Shown here: in pieces, positions 36,240 through 49,356 of the stretch | Layout of the letters: each line of letters opens with the position of its first letter | Numbering within the stretch: the first letter of the stretch is position 1 | Assembly (NCBI GenBank): GCA_006384855.1 | Contig: VCJN01002894.1 | Coordinates: 1-64,000, forward strand | Length of the DNA stretch: 64,000 nucleotides | DNA from: Tetraselmis striata | Lineage: Eukaryota; Chlorophyta; Chlorodendrophyceae; Chlorodendrales; Chlorodendraceae | Direction: 5' to 3' | Program-made: the position numbers and the translations under genes | Notes under the pieces: model-generated | What the model saw: only the letters and a program-made list of their open reading frames with translations | Databases searched by the model: none | Told to the model about the DNA's origin: nothing

Positions 36240-37745
36240 AGCGGTGGCAGCCCGACGAGCCAAGCGCACAGCGGCGGCTAGATGGATCGGCGAAAGCAAC
36301 CGAAGCACAATGTGTATCGACTGCCCAATGGCGCAAACAAGCTGCGTACCTAGGCTGCGGAAGCAATCGGGACACAAAATGCAGTGGCGGCCCGTTGGGG
36401 TCGATCAGCCGCGTGCCGGTGCTGCGAAAGCAGCCTAGGCACAACGTGAAGCGGCACCCCGTCGACGCCAACCAGCTGAGTGCCCGCGTTGCGGAGGCGA
36501 CCCGGGGCACAGGGTGCAGCGGCGGCCCGTTGGCGCCGACCAGTTGAGTGCCCGGGTTGCGGCGGAAGCGGCCGGGGCACATGATGCAGCGGCTGCGGCC
36601 CGTTGGCGCCGACCAGCTACGTGCCCGGGCCGCGGAGGCGACCGGGGCGTAGGGTGAAGTGGTGACCCGATGGCGGCAACCAACTGCGTGTCCGGGCTGC
36701 GGAAGCGGCCGGGGCGCAGTTTGCAGCGGCGGCATGATGGCGTCGACGAGCTGCGTGCCCGGGCCGCCGATGTGACCGGCGGGGCACATAGTGCTGCGGC
36801 GGCGAAATGGCGCCGACCAATTGCGTACCCGGGTTGTTGAAGCAACCGGGGCTCATGGTGCAGCGGCGGCCCGTTGGCATCAACCACCTGCGCGTCCGGG
36901 CTTCGGAATAAGCGGCCGGGGCAGATGGTACAAGTGGCGGCATATGCTGGCGTCCACCAGCCAGCTGCACGCCCGGGTTGCGAAAATGGCCAAGGGCACA
37001 TGGTGCGGCGGCGGCTCGATGGCACCGACCACATGCTTGCCCGGGCCACGGATGCAACCGGGGCATAGGGTGCTATGGTGGCCCGATGGCGCCTACCAAG
37101 CGGCGCACCGGCGGGGATGCGGAAGCAACATGGTGCAGATGGTGCAGTGGCGGCCCGATGGCGCCAACCACTTGCGTGCCCATGCTACGAAAGCAACCGC
37201 GGCACATGGTGATGCGGCGGTCCGATTGCGCCGATCAGCTGCGTACCCGGGCCGCGGAAGCAACCGTGACACATGGGGCAGGGGCGGTCCGATGGCGCCG
37301 ACGAGCTGCGTGCCCGGGCTGATGAAGCAACCCGGGGGCACAAGGTGCAGTTACGGTCCGTTGGCGCCGAGTGACCAGCTGCGTGCCCGGGCCATGGAAG
37401 CCACCTTGGCACATGGTACAGTGACGGCCCGATGGCGCCGACCAACTGCGTGCCCGGGCCGCAGAAGCGACCAGGAGGCACACGGTGGAGCGGCGGCCCG
37501 ATGATGTCGTCGACTAGCTGCTTACCAGGGCCGCGGAAACGATTGGATCACAGAGTGCAGTGGCGGCCCGATGGCGCCGACCAACTGCGTACCCCGACCG
37601 TGCAAGCGAATTGAGCACACGGTGCAGCGGCGGCTTGATAAGGCCGACCATTTGCGCGTAGTGCCGGCCCGATGGCGCATGCCGACTGCGTAGTGAGTGG
37701 CCCGGAGGCGGGATATAGTGGTGGCCGGTTCGCTCCAACCAGGTA
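36240..37745. repeat. GC-rich minisatellite with 67-70-bp period
   Basis: About 22 diverged units, each with a TGGCGCCGACCAxCTGCG, TGCCCGGGCCGCGGAAGC, ACCGGGGCACATGGTGCAG and CGGCGGCCCG segment in that order. Unit starts were checked at about 36602, 36669, 36736, 36806 and 36873. The period is near 69 bases (23 codons), so long open frames appear on both strands, but length changes between units shift the frame. I do not call a protein. Confidence 0.88.
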
Positions 37746-40700
37746 TGTGCATGGGCTGCGGGGCGGGGCAGCCCGATTGTGGCGCGGAGTAGCGCGTTGA
37801 AGCCGCAGATCCCACCGGCGCATGGATCGTTCTTGCCCGTTAATGGCGCTCTTCTTCACCGGCGAGCCGAAGGCCCTCGTCGTAGGGGGCTCTTGAGTCG
37901 TGAGGCGTGAAGAGCCTCCACCCCCCCCCCCCCCCCCCCCCCCCCAATCAATCGAACGCGGTTGTCCGTGTGGGACACTCGTTGTTGTCGGCTTCGAGAC
38001 GAGAGAGAGTCGGCGCACTGTGCCCTGTGGACGATCGTCGACCGCCTCTCACAACATTTCCTGCGGTTACCCGTGCGATGTTACGAAAACTGCCCACATT
38101 TCTGATCCGACATGCGGTTCGTGTCGTTGGTATAGTGTGTACTTGCGGCAACGCGGCGCGCACATGGCGCGGCCCATTGCCCATGCTCTAGCCTCTAGCA
38201 AGCCCACGACTGTCAACCACCGGCACCGCGACCGCCCGTAGCGCCAGAAGTACCTATGTAAGCGGCGATGGTGGGCGGGTCGCGACCGCTACGGCCGCGC
38301 AATCGGCGTGCTGCAGGATCTCCGTGGCGACCCCGCAGCAACCGATCGATCTGAGCGCCCCCCCAACCACAAACTTCGCACCGATGTCATAGACTCGGTC
38401 TGTCGAGCTAGGCGGAACAACGCACATTGTTCAGGCCTTTTATTTTGACTAAGCTGCCTTTCTATCCTAGCGAGTTTGCCCCTAAAGGCGTATGATGTCA
38501 GCAAAACGCGAATCCTTGATGGGGTGGTCAATTGGGCGGCAGTCGCAAGGGTGGACCTCCTGGCCGCCATCCCGGGACATACACGCGCCCCGAGCCAGCC
38601 ATGTTCGTCATGTGTCCACGAAGGGGGAAGGAGGTAGGGCTAAGGGGTGGGCGGGAGCTAGAGGCATGGACGAGGGTGTGCTAGTGGATGTCTGATTTGT
38701 CGCCCACGGTGCCGGGCGGGTACTTCGGGCGGCGCGACGCGGATCCCGCGGCGCAGTGGTGCGGCGCGCGTGGACAGATGATTTGTACCGTATTCGGATC
38801 GCAAAATGTCGTAGTACGGGTTACCGCAGGAAGTGTTGTGCTTGGCCACTGAGACATGTCCTCGAGATGGGAGCGGGGCATCACTTTTGAGTGGTTTGTT
38901 CACGACCAAAGACCTATTTGCAGGTCACGAAAACAAGAGCTCTATCGCGGCGCCACCCCATGGTAAAACCCGCACGGTATGCTTGTAGTTTCAGCAACCG
39001 GTTGAGTCGCGCCGGTTAGTCCCGCCATACTTTAGTATGGGCTGCCCTTGATTCCTACTTTCCCGGGCGGGGATCAACTCAGGACAACCATTAGCATCTC
39101 GCGTGCCATCGTCCATCTCGTTGCCTTCGACAATGAGTTTTCGCGCAATTGTGCGCGCGAGGGTCGCAAAGGCTAATCGAATCCGCACCGTGGGCCTTCT
39201 TCGGTGTGGGTCGTCGTGCCAAGCAGGCACGCACACACGTTACATCATCGGCAGCGATAGACACCTTCCCAGTAGTGTGGTTTCCCGACTCGTGCCTCTC
39301 GTTCTTGCCATGGCTTCGCAGCTAGTTTTCTGGGGGGTGGCTATGCGCAAGGTGCGTAATTCATTGGAGCTGATCGGGGTCCCCGTTGGGGGAGCGGGGG
39401 GGGGGGGGGGGGGGGGGGGGGGGGTAACTTCATTAACACCCGAAGGCAACAAGTCGCAGTACGGGCTATATATCTTGCCCCCCCCCCGCAATGGAGGGCC
39501 CTCTCGTAGTACAATCTCGCAATGGTATCGCGGACGCGGTCAATACCATTGCCCTTGCGCGCCGCAACTGTCAACGACGGCCGCAACTACGCTTCTTACC
39601 GCAAGAAATTGGTGCGGACAGAGGAGGACGTCTGTGTCGTCGGGACGGCCGTTTGCCGTCATGCAAGACTCGTCAACTAGATTCGCAGGTCCTCGCAGCA
39701 TGGCACCGCAACATCAACGGACGTTGTATGTGGTGCCTCTTACGAATACCCGCGCAATCGAACGGGTCCGTGACAAGATGGCGCCGTTCATGCGCATGTG
39801 TTTTTGTATGAGAAGGCTCGTTGCCCAAACCGTGCTCGTTGCGCTGTAAATATTGCCATAACCGTGCCCCAACAACGCTTGTTGTGGCTGAAGTGGGAAG
39901 CGTCTACGCGATTTAGCAGTCCGCCGCGTGTCCGGCGCTCCCGCCTACTGCAATATCGTCGTATTTTGGACACCATCAACCATGAGCTGCGCGCCGGGGG
40001 CAGTTCTACCACTTGCTCGCGTACCCAACGTATCGTGGCGGAATTGGAATTGAAATTGATTACAATAACGTGCTAGTCTGCCCCACACCATTGCTCGAAC
40101 TGGGTTGCTCCGAGGGCATGCCTTGTCTTACCGCTATGTGGAAAACAAAGCGTAATCACGGTCGGCCTCTTTTGTTTCCAAGCCCCTCCTCCGTCCAGCG
40201 GGCCATAGCTAAGAAAACAACTCCCCTATGTTGCATTTTATCTACCTATGTTGCTAGACCCATCCCATTCGGAGATTCAGTAGGCAAGCTAAGGCAGCCA
40301 TAGGCGTCTCGCGTCCGGCTACGGAGGTGTGATGGGGGAGGGGAGCTAACCGGAATAGTTGTATGAGAAATGCTCGGTATTTCGCACGCCACCGAGCTAG
40401 CTAGTAGGGTTTGGCGGGAGCTACAATGCCCTCCTAATCAAATAAATGGATCGCGGTTCATGTATAACAAGCATCATGGCGTTATGAATACCGGCGCTCC
40501 TACTCGTACGGTTCCCGTAGATGAGGGGATACACTACCTATTGCGGGCGGGGGATATTTCACAACTATAATAATGTGTATCATTCGGGCGTCGCGCAGCA
40601 CTTATAGAAACGTCCGTAAATCTTGAGTCTTGATACCGGTGGTGGCGTGCTGTCTCGGTTGCTGCCAAGGTGCAGCCAAGGGACATTTTCCCCGCGCATG

Positions 40701-43700
40701 CGGGCGGACCTGCCGAGGGACGGGGTTTCCTGTCATGTGGCGATCGTACTGACCTTTTTCGGCTCCGGGTTTGTGCCACATGCGGCCGTCGTTGGAGCAA
40801 CGGCGCGACCGCCTCACCACATCCATCGTCCCGACGATGGTGCCATTTTTACATGTCGGCATCGGCTGCCATAGCTTCTTCCCCGACCTATCCATTTCCC
40901 CGACTTCTCGATTGCAAATACGACCCGGTACGGACTACACTGCGAGCTCCTCGGCTTGGGGGGGTTGGAGCTCCGCCACGCTTGCATGTTCCTGGCCGAC
41001 GGCCATCGCTAGTGCAACCAGCGACGACGGCTTCGCCACACTTCGCACATCAGATGCCGTGGCACCACCGTAGTGCCGGAGTCTACCTCGCCATCAGATG
41101 CCGACCGCCCATCTCACCATTGCGGGCCACCAACCCCGACACACTACGTCAAAGAAAGTACGGCACGACCACACTGGGCCCCATTTGGCCTTGCCCTATT
41201 GTATTGCGCGCTCCAAATGCCGCCCTTCGCGCGATGCAGCAGAATGACCGCCGACGATGGTGATAGCATCGGCCGTGCGCTGCCATCGGCGCACATCGTC
41301 ACGACGTGTGAACCGCTCGCACTACATGATACATGAACACGGCCTATCATCGTGTCGCGTGCAACATGCCGAAATAACATTACGAATAGTTGTGCATGGC
41401 GCACGCGCGCCCGCGAGCGCGGCATGTACTTGCCATACATATGGCGTTCATGTTGGCCTATTCGCCAACACTGCCTACGACTCTTGCCGAAATGCACTCT
41501 CGGTCCCATAGTCGCGAGCCGACTTGGCGCGCAACCATTGCTGCCAAGCGTCGCCCCTCGGTAGAGGACGACCCCCTACTCCCGCAGCGTCCGGCCATAT
41601 ATCACCCCCGACACTACCGGCGCCGCCATCTATATCTTGCCCGCGTTTTATCTACGCATGCGCCTCGAGGCTTCTGCGCGTTCTTTCGGAGCGAGAACCC
41701 CCCCCCCCCCCCCCTATGCAAATTCCACTTCCGGGCCCGTCCAGTCGCGGCATGACCACTTCCGCATCCGTCGCGGAAGACCACTTCAATACCACTTCCG
41801 CATCCGTCTAGTCGCGGCATGCTTGCCGACAGCAAGACCACACTATTTCCGTCGCTTAGCGAACCGCGTGTGTAGCTAACAACACACACTCGATTGCATG
41901 TTTGAAATTTTTCAAACGTGGTTATGGACTTTCCCATCAATGTTAATAAATGTTCTAGTAAAAGCAGTACGGTCTTCTGGTGGTTTCAACCGTAGTCCGA
42001 GTTACCGGTGACATAAGGTTTTAGTACGGCCTGCCTCATCGCCCGTGAGCCAACCTTCCCGCCGGGAAGCTGCTACTTAGGTCATCCACTACAAGCTCGC
42101 ATGTTATTTTCGAGCTCGTTGCCTTTGAAAGCTCCCTCCCGTTTCTGTTTCCGTTTCCGTTTCCGCCTACTTCCGTCTCCACCTCCACATTTCCCGCGAC
42201 TTTAGTAAGTTGCACTTCCTTAACCACCATAAAGTAGCGTTTCTTCTGTATAAAACAAACTTATTCGCACCGCCCTTCTTGGCAAAACCAGACTGGATTA
42301 CATATGTTTGAAACGCGTAGAAACAAGTTCAGCCTTAAAACACCTGGGTAGTCAACACCAAGTAGGGATAGTTAGGGTCTGGGTTTTTATGGGATTTCAA
42401 AAAAAGGTGCGCCGGCCAAACCGCCCGTCTTGAGGAGTTGCATAAGGCCGTCTTGGTGGAAACCCCGCCATGGTCTAAAAACCACGTCGGAAATTGCACG
42501 CCTTTGCAAAGGCATATATAGGGTGAAGATGATGGAAAATATATCCTAATTTATACATCACCCCCATACAATGGGTGAACGGCTTATGTCATGATATGCC
42601 TTTATCATATATCTCTGCTAAAAATATATAGGCAACTGTCCCGAGTTTCAGCATCGAATTCATGATGAGAAACGGTTGGGAGATGGGCGATAAACTCCAA
42701 GTCATCGGATTAGCCTCGATCCCAACGCCTTGTATATATGTGTACCTATGAAATTTTGTGGATGATATACGGGCAGCTATGCTTACTATTTTACATGGCC
42801 CCTTCATACCTAGCAGCGCCGTTTTTAAGGCAAAATGTATGAATGACCTCCCTACCTCATGTGATCAAAATGAAATAAGAGTTGATCTAATGAACCATGT
42901 TTAAATCGTGGATCGGCTAAATATGTACAAGGTTTGCAAAACTTCGGGCGGCAAAACTGCCGCATGCTTGCACAATGCACGAATCTGGCAAATATCTATA
43001 CTTTTAAGCCACTTTCCGTGATGAATCCGTACAGTATTCGGATATTTACTGTTAAGGAATTTTGACATGCCCTTTGAAGCAACATGCACATTGGCATTTC
43101 ATTGCTAAAATTGTCTTTTACAACCAAAGTTCGCATTTCATATCATTTCTAGTCAAAACCCGTGGTATCTCGGGGGAATTTTGTCATGGTCGATATCGAT
43201 GATGATCCTAAAAAAAGGCATATCCCCTTGTTTTCCGTGCGATGTGTTCAACTGAATTTCGTATCGAAGTACTTCAGGCTGAACTTCAGTCCAAAACTTC
43301 CGGCTAAAGAAGGGGGTTGAAGTATAAATATTTCATTTGTCATCAGTGCAATATGCATTCATATACATTTCATGCAGTAGTGCAATGCAATAGTGTTGGA
43401 ACATGCTTCATGCAATAGTGATGTTGCAACATGCATGCATATATAATTCAGCCGGCAAAAGTGCATGCAGTAATCATCATCAACAAAGAGTATATACATC
43501 GTGTGAAAGTAATAGAACAGAAAGTAGCAGCTCAAAATGACATCGAATATTGTTTCATAGATTATATAGCAAGGCAGCAAGATGTCACGTGTATGTTTTT
43601 ACGCCAGTAATTGAAAAGGAATGATATCATAGCAGCGGCAGTAATTAAAATGGATAGGGCCCTCGTGCTCACGGGTCCATCAAACGGTTGGCATTTGATG

Positions 43701-46700
43701 CGAGTATGAGGTATACATATTACAATGGGCTCATGTTCGTTCCGTAGTGGGGCAGCGGGCAGCGCCGTTCTGCATTGCTACGACACGCCTTCCGCGATAT
43801 TGCCACGACACGCGCCGTTCTTTGATGGCGTGGTGCCGTCTGACCGTCTCACACCCACACGACGTGTCTAGTGGTAAACACAAGAAAACGACGCCCTCCC
43901 CGCCACGGGGAGGTTGAAGGCGTGCATGAGCGGGAGTGAAAAGTTATGGTGTGTCCGGTTCCATATGTGATCGCCCACCGCCGGCGGGTATAGATAAATA
44001 TAACATGCCGAAACGGGCGTGCCCCCCCGCCACCCCTCCCCCCCCCCCCCCCCCCCCTCGGTGCGTACCGCCGGTACGCGGCGTTAGTTGGCGGCGCTGC
44101 CGCGTATATATGTGGGCTTTTTCCCAGCGCGACATACGCTTTTGGGGCACTATCCGTAAGGATTTGGTTGTGTTTACACGGCCTTAGTGCATGCCGAATT
44201 CCGACAACAACTCCGCATTATTGCACGAAAATCCAAAACTTCGGGCCGAAGCTTTTACATTATGCACCGAAGTCGCGACTTATTCAACCCATTCTTTGTC
44301 CAGCTAATTTATGAGTTTCTGCTCGCTCAGGAGCTAGCCCGGCCGGCGCCGTATTGTGCGCTACTGCGCGAGCGCCTTTGTACGCGGGGCCATTGTCCGG
44401 GATAACCATTTGCCTTATTCACAACGGACGCCCAGTCCACCCTCCTTGGCTTTGGCATGGTCCATCGAGCGCACCACATCAATTTTGCCAAGCATGGTGC
44501 ATAGTCTTATTCCGCCATCGTACCCGATTTATAGGTACCTAACCGTATATATGTACGAGGATGACCACATGCATGCACGACTCGGCGCACGACATGTACA
44601 CTCTCCTTTACCATGGGCCTCTGCTCCATCGAGCGCACCACAGCGGGCCCGCCCCACCCCCTTCGTTCTTTGTGGTCTTGTGCGGCTGCAAATCCGTGGT
44701 TTTCATGATCCGCAATTTGTAATTTGAAATTTCTTACATTTTATTCCCGACGGTTTCCAAACCTCACATGGCAACTGTCTTACGGCCTTGCTACATAAAC
44801 CCGCATAGGGTAGCCCATATATAGCATGCATCCCTCTTAAGGCCAAGTACCGATTCTACAGGACGTACTACCAACCTTTTATTGGTACAAATCCCTCAGC
44901 ATCAGCAGTGGTACAAGTACACGTTTCACACTTCTTACGGGAGTGATCACACGCGTACATAGACCCCATCATGTAGTACGCGCCACCCGCACCGGTGTTC
45001 ATGATGCACGTTCGAATAAACACGCGACCACGTGACTGCCCGTAGTACATGCGCTTTCCCGCCGTTTTTATGCTCCCGTATCTCGCCTGCTCCAGCGTAG
45101 GATCCACCTGCGGCGGTCAAGCGGCTAGGCCGGCTGCCGAGATCAGCCCTTGCCTTGAGCCCATGCTAGGGGTGTCACCGGACGCCTCGAGATTCGGAAG
45201 TGAGAGCGAGGAAAACACGCCGCCCTGCCTTGCACCGATAGCGCCCGTAAGCTCCCTGATCGCCGGCATCATACCGGGCCGTTTCGCCCGACGTGCTGCA
45301 GCCATCTACCGGCGCTCCTGGCCGAGATCGTCGCCCGAATACGGTTTCCTTGGCCCCATGCACGGTTGGATTCATTACAACCGCCACGCACCGTGAAAGG
45401 ATATGTCAAGTATTGTAAGTTTGCAACGCCCGCCGTATTGGACGAGTAATGTAACCCAACCTGGAATATTTTGGGAAACCAAACGTTCGTCCTCATGACC
45501 GGGGACATAATAGTTGGAGTTTGAAAATATTTTGAAAATATACTGGCTTGTCTAGCGGCGATGAGAGGGGAAGACTCAGTTTCCCCATTAGCAGGTGGAG
45601 GTAGTATCACCACCTAGGACAGTGACCGTGGTATCGGTGCCCAACGTTCTAACAACGTTGTTCATGTTAAGTCTTTTCAGCCAAACATGGCTACTATCTT
45701 ACAACCGCACATTCACGAACCCACATTATAGGGTATACTGTCCCCTTATACAATGACATTGCACGCGGCAGCATGAAGTCGTCCGAAGGTCAAGTCCCTA
45801 ACCCCCTCCCAACAGCTAGCATGATGTTGGTTCTTTGTGAGATAGGCCCTCCTACAACACTGTAGCCCCGGATCCGACCACCTCCCATCCCCTTCCACCA
45901 GTTTGCGTATGGGCAAAGGTGTGAGGGGCGCAGCCCGTCAGTTCGCCTACGCTACTACCGTGTGCCCACGTCCATCCCTCACCCCGATATGACGCCCCGC
46001 GACGCGGCGGTGTCTCCACCTTCTGCCTTTGCGCCAGCTTCCAGCTAGCGCAACGGCATCGAGACTCTCGCAGTCTCGTAAGGTGACACACGATCTCACA
46101 ACGACGTTCGACGCCGGCGCCGCTCGCCGCGACCGCAATAACGACAACATGCTTTGGGGCATGAGCCCCTGTGCCAAACGTTGTAAGAGATCTGACACTT
46201 TTTTGGCAAAACTGCGAGCCCCCTGCTTTGCTAATATGTGCAACATTCGGTTCCCCAAATACCAGTGCCACCCCATGATCGGACCACACGCAGCCAAGCG
46301 CCTTCGCCTACGGCCGAGTGTAGAGTTGTGCCTGGCTATGGCGCTCAATATGCTCGGCGGAGAATGTTCACATATTAGACGGAAGTACGTTGGTGCGGTG
46401 GGGCACCGCCTTGCTCAAGATATGTATAGTGCCTCACCACATGACATATACCGAGGGACACAGAATGGCATGGTGCATCCGTGAACACGACATGGAGGGA
46501 TGAGCTGCAAATATTGGGCCGTTCCCATCTATCAATGTGGGATCGTATGATATCGAAATCGGTTTTAGCGCAATCTAATGGACGACATGCAACGGGGGTT
46601 GGCTATGCGGGATGCGGCGCGGCATATATCACGGAGCCAGGGCACAAGGGGCCACTTTGAGGCATCCTGAACATGACGGAGTACATGGGCATGATCTTTG

Positions 46701-46799
46701 GCATAGTGGGCGTGGTAGGCAATGGGTGTGCGCTAAACGTTGCGCGTTGTCGCGTGCTTGGCCGCGGATCGCCCTCTCATAGCGGGGCACTCGGTTTTA

Positions 46800-46836
46800 G
46801 AGTGTTAGGGTTTAAGGTTTAGGGTGTTTAGGATTA
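46800..46836 (+). repeat. Degenerate interstitial telomere-like patch
   Basis: GTTAGGGTTTAAGGTTTAGGG followed shortly by TGTTTAGG contains three to four imperfect TTTAGGG units, the telomere unit of land plants and many algae. Too short and degenerate for a chromosome end. Confidence 0.5.
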
Positions 46837-48130
46837 CAGCGTGGCCTTGCTCGTTGGAGATTTCATCAGGGTGTTGAGCTTGATTGGTGGTATTAGCTCG
46901 AAAGCGTGCACGTTGCCTCATCGGGTGGCGCCACCCCATGAGGTGGCGCCACGGACCTTGCCACATCATGTCGGCGTAGGTTCGTCCGGCATCCCGTTGC
47001 CGAAGGTGCTGCACAACACGGCCATGGAACACCCTCGCACATACATGCACGAGTGGTCCCACCGGACCCTCAACCGGGCGCGCATCACTCATGTCCGTCC
47101 CGCCTCGATGTACGGGTTACGGGTTGATTTTAAACGGCTTGTGTTGATATTCTAGTATTGATTTTAGCGGTGAATTTGTTTTAGCACTTTCGTAATTCAC
47201 ATCAATATGTGGGTACATGGCGCAAGTTGTGGTTTCCTTATTTTGAAGTCGTTTCCTTATATATATATTATAAATTAGCGACCAGTACGGGAAGCGAGTA
47301 GAGCAATTCCTTAGATGATGAGTGTCCAAGATATGCCTACATGGTGTCGGCCAGAAAAGTATACTACTGATGATGGTGTACATGAAGGATCCGAAGCACT
47401 CGCCCCCCCCCCCCCCCCCCCCCCCCCCCACGCCCCCCATCTCTCAACACGTGGCGGTTTTCTAATAACAAACACCTAGACGGATTTTGTCGCTATATCA
47501 TGGGTACAATTACGCTAGTTGTAGGGCTGATAATAGCAACGCATCGTCATTAGCGGCATTCGATGGAAATAAAGTGCATGGGCACCGATGATGCGGGAAT
47601 TGGATAATGCGCCCAAAGAGGCCACGGCCGCTGCGGCAGGGGCTCCGGCGTTTCTGACGACATCCCACATGAAGACATGTATAACCCATGTAGTAGATCA
47701 GGCAAGTCGGGCGCGCCCTAACACATGGATGTCGGGAATGTGCGGTGGATAGATGGATTAGCTAGGCCGAACGTAGGGCTAGCTGAGGGGGCGCACCTTC
47801 CACTTGAGTGGAGGTCACTAGCCGCGCGCGATGCAGCTAAATTAGTAAAGGCATCTATGTGGGGCGGCGTGTAACGAATCGTCGGCATCGTCAGCCCGCA
47901 TAATAAAGCATGGGGTACATATGTCCATGCGTCTTATGCGTCAAACATGTTGCTACAGTAGATGCGGGTGTCCACGCGGGGGTAGTGGCCGGGCTGCACT
48001 TTATGATTTAATTACGCACTACCCGAGTATTTCCCACCGCCGGCCGATTGACCGGCTGGAGCGGTAGTTATTCCTTGAACACTGCCCACTTGCATATGGC
48101 GGAAGTGAATATGAGGCTTTTTTTCTCGTC

Positions 48131-48192
48131 CCCCGGGACAAGACTGGCACCACTGAAACCCTTGCAACGGCTCATCGACGTCCGTTTTATGA
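48131..48192 (+). repeat. Single hairpin-arm repeat
   Basis: CCCGGGACAAGACTGGCACCACTGAAACCC and the following bases match the right arm of the foldback at 49060-49124 and the intronic copy at 9243-9300 (only a part of the motif is quoted: GACTGGCACCACTGAAACCC). Confidence 0.7.
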
Positions 48193-48469
48193 GACTATAT
48201 GAGACTATTGAACATATGTCAGTGGAGTGCCCGCGATAGGGTATCACAGTCATAATTTGAGACTATTAGTTCCGGAATTTAGGGATTTTAATAGCATTCA
48301 AGTTATTGCGTCAACACCTCAGAACATCATACTGCCTTTATTTTGGGCGGGGTCCCTCACTCCTTTAACGGCGCCCATGATTTATTGGGAATGGGGATTT
48401 TTCCAATTATGCCATCGGGCCCTTCCTCACATTGCCTTTTATTCGTCGCACATGTAAAAGTAAAAATAA

Positions 48470-48865
48470 AGTTCGCCCCGGGACATCGGCCGAAGCCGCC
48501 CCAACACTTGACCTCTTGCGCCAACTGCAGTCGTAGTAGGTCTGGCATAGCCCTTGGACAATTGCCCCATTCGAACCCCGAACGGCTAATATAATGCATC
48601 AACCGAGTAAACCCTGGATACGCCGGGACGATATTGCCGAAATACATCGTCCAGTATTGTACATGTTGTACATTTATCGCACTCCCTAAACGCTTATTTG
48701 CTCCGCGGGACGGGGCTTGCCCAAACTCGCATTCCTCGATTGGACGGCCGACGCACAAACGGGTAGGGCGGACCTTCCGTGGTCAGTGCCGGGTATTTTT
48801 ACATGGCAGTGTTTTTGACGGTGAACTAACAGTGTGGGAAATCTCGCCACTTGCCCCTAATTAGA
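48470..48865 (-). repeat. Composite dispersed repeat, inverted copy 3
   Basis: On the minus strand, 48865-48655 matches repeat B (9395-9600) and runs directly into 48655-48470, which matches the body of the tRNA-headed repeat (8580-8790) including ATGTATTTCGGC and TTGGCGCAAGAGGTCAAGTG. Most of the tRNA-like head is missing; only the end of its T-arm remains. The order (B, then tRNA-repeat body) is the same as at 1500-1831. Confidence 0.78.
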
Positions 48866-48970
48866 CTTCCATAATGCCTCGGCAGTTTACTTCAATATAC
48901 CCGTACTAAGGATTAGAATGACCGAGTGTTGCCTTCCTGGGGCGTTCCGTAACTACACCGCTGCGTAAAC

Positions 48971-49124
48971 GGCCGTCATACAGACGCTGCAAGGGTTTCA
49001 CTGTTGCCATCAGTCCTGTCCCTGGGGCGGGAAAAACAAAAGGTCCGCGTGCCGTATTAGTTTTTCCCCGCCCCAGGGACAGGACTGGCACCAGTGAAAC
49101 CCTTGCAGCGACTCTACGACGGCC
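48971..49124. repeat. Foldback element with 65-bp arms
   Basis: The left arm (48971-49036) and right arm (49060-49124) are reverse complements with a few mismatches and one small indel, separated by 23 bases. Core shared sequence: GCTGCAAGGGTTTCACTG on the left, CAGTGAAACCCTTGCAGC on the right. Single arms of the same sequence occur at 2605-2640, 9243-9300 and 48131-48192. This is the layout of a small foldback or MITE-type element and could also be transcribed into a long hairpin RNA. Confidence 0.88.
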
Positions 49125-49356
49125 CTTCAGATGCGAGACCGTTTAGTTTAGTTAGTGTTGGTTACAGGGATAGCGTCTAGAAAACGCACGGAAAGTACTG
49201 GGGAAGGAAAAGCCGTGGTCGTCGCTCGCCCCCCCCACCCCCCTTGTCCGAACTGCTGGACTCAAAACATCGGCGGCGGCCAGAACGGGCCAGTTCGCCG
49301 CACGCACCGCTGCCACAGCCCCGGCACGCCGCAGTGCGGTAGTTCCTGATCCGTGC

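Larger units (their letters stand above)
37746..49150. other. Gene-poor region, right part
   Basis: No recognisable gene. Contains poly-C or poly-G runs at 37920-37945, 39396-39424, 41698-41714, 44038-44057 and 47403-47429, a telomere-like patch at 46800-46836, short duplications at 41750-41820, and a cluster of inverted dispersed repeats at 48130-49130. Composition is AT-rich between about 42200 and 43700 and again around 47100-47350. Confidence 0.6.

Noticed and set aside
36034..37504. Long open frames on both strands as Cys/Ala/Arg-rich repeat proteins
   Set aside because: They are produced by a 69-bp tandem unit and shift frame between units; no single frame stays open across the array.
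36240..37745. CRISPR array
   Set aside because: Units are contiguous and diverged with no unique spacers, no cas genes occur, and the DNA is eukaryotic.
39103..41263. Frames of about 200-250 codons as genes
   Set aside because: No domain, no splice or start context, irregular composition and a poly-G run inside one of them; kept as gene-poor region.
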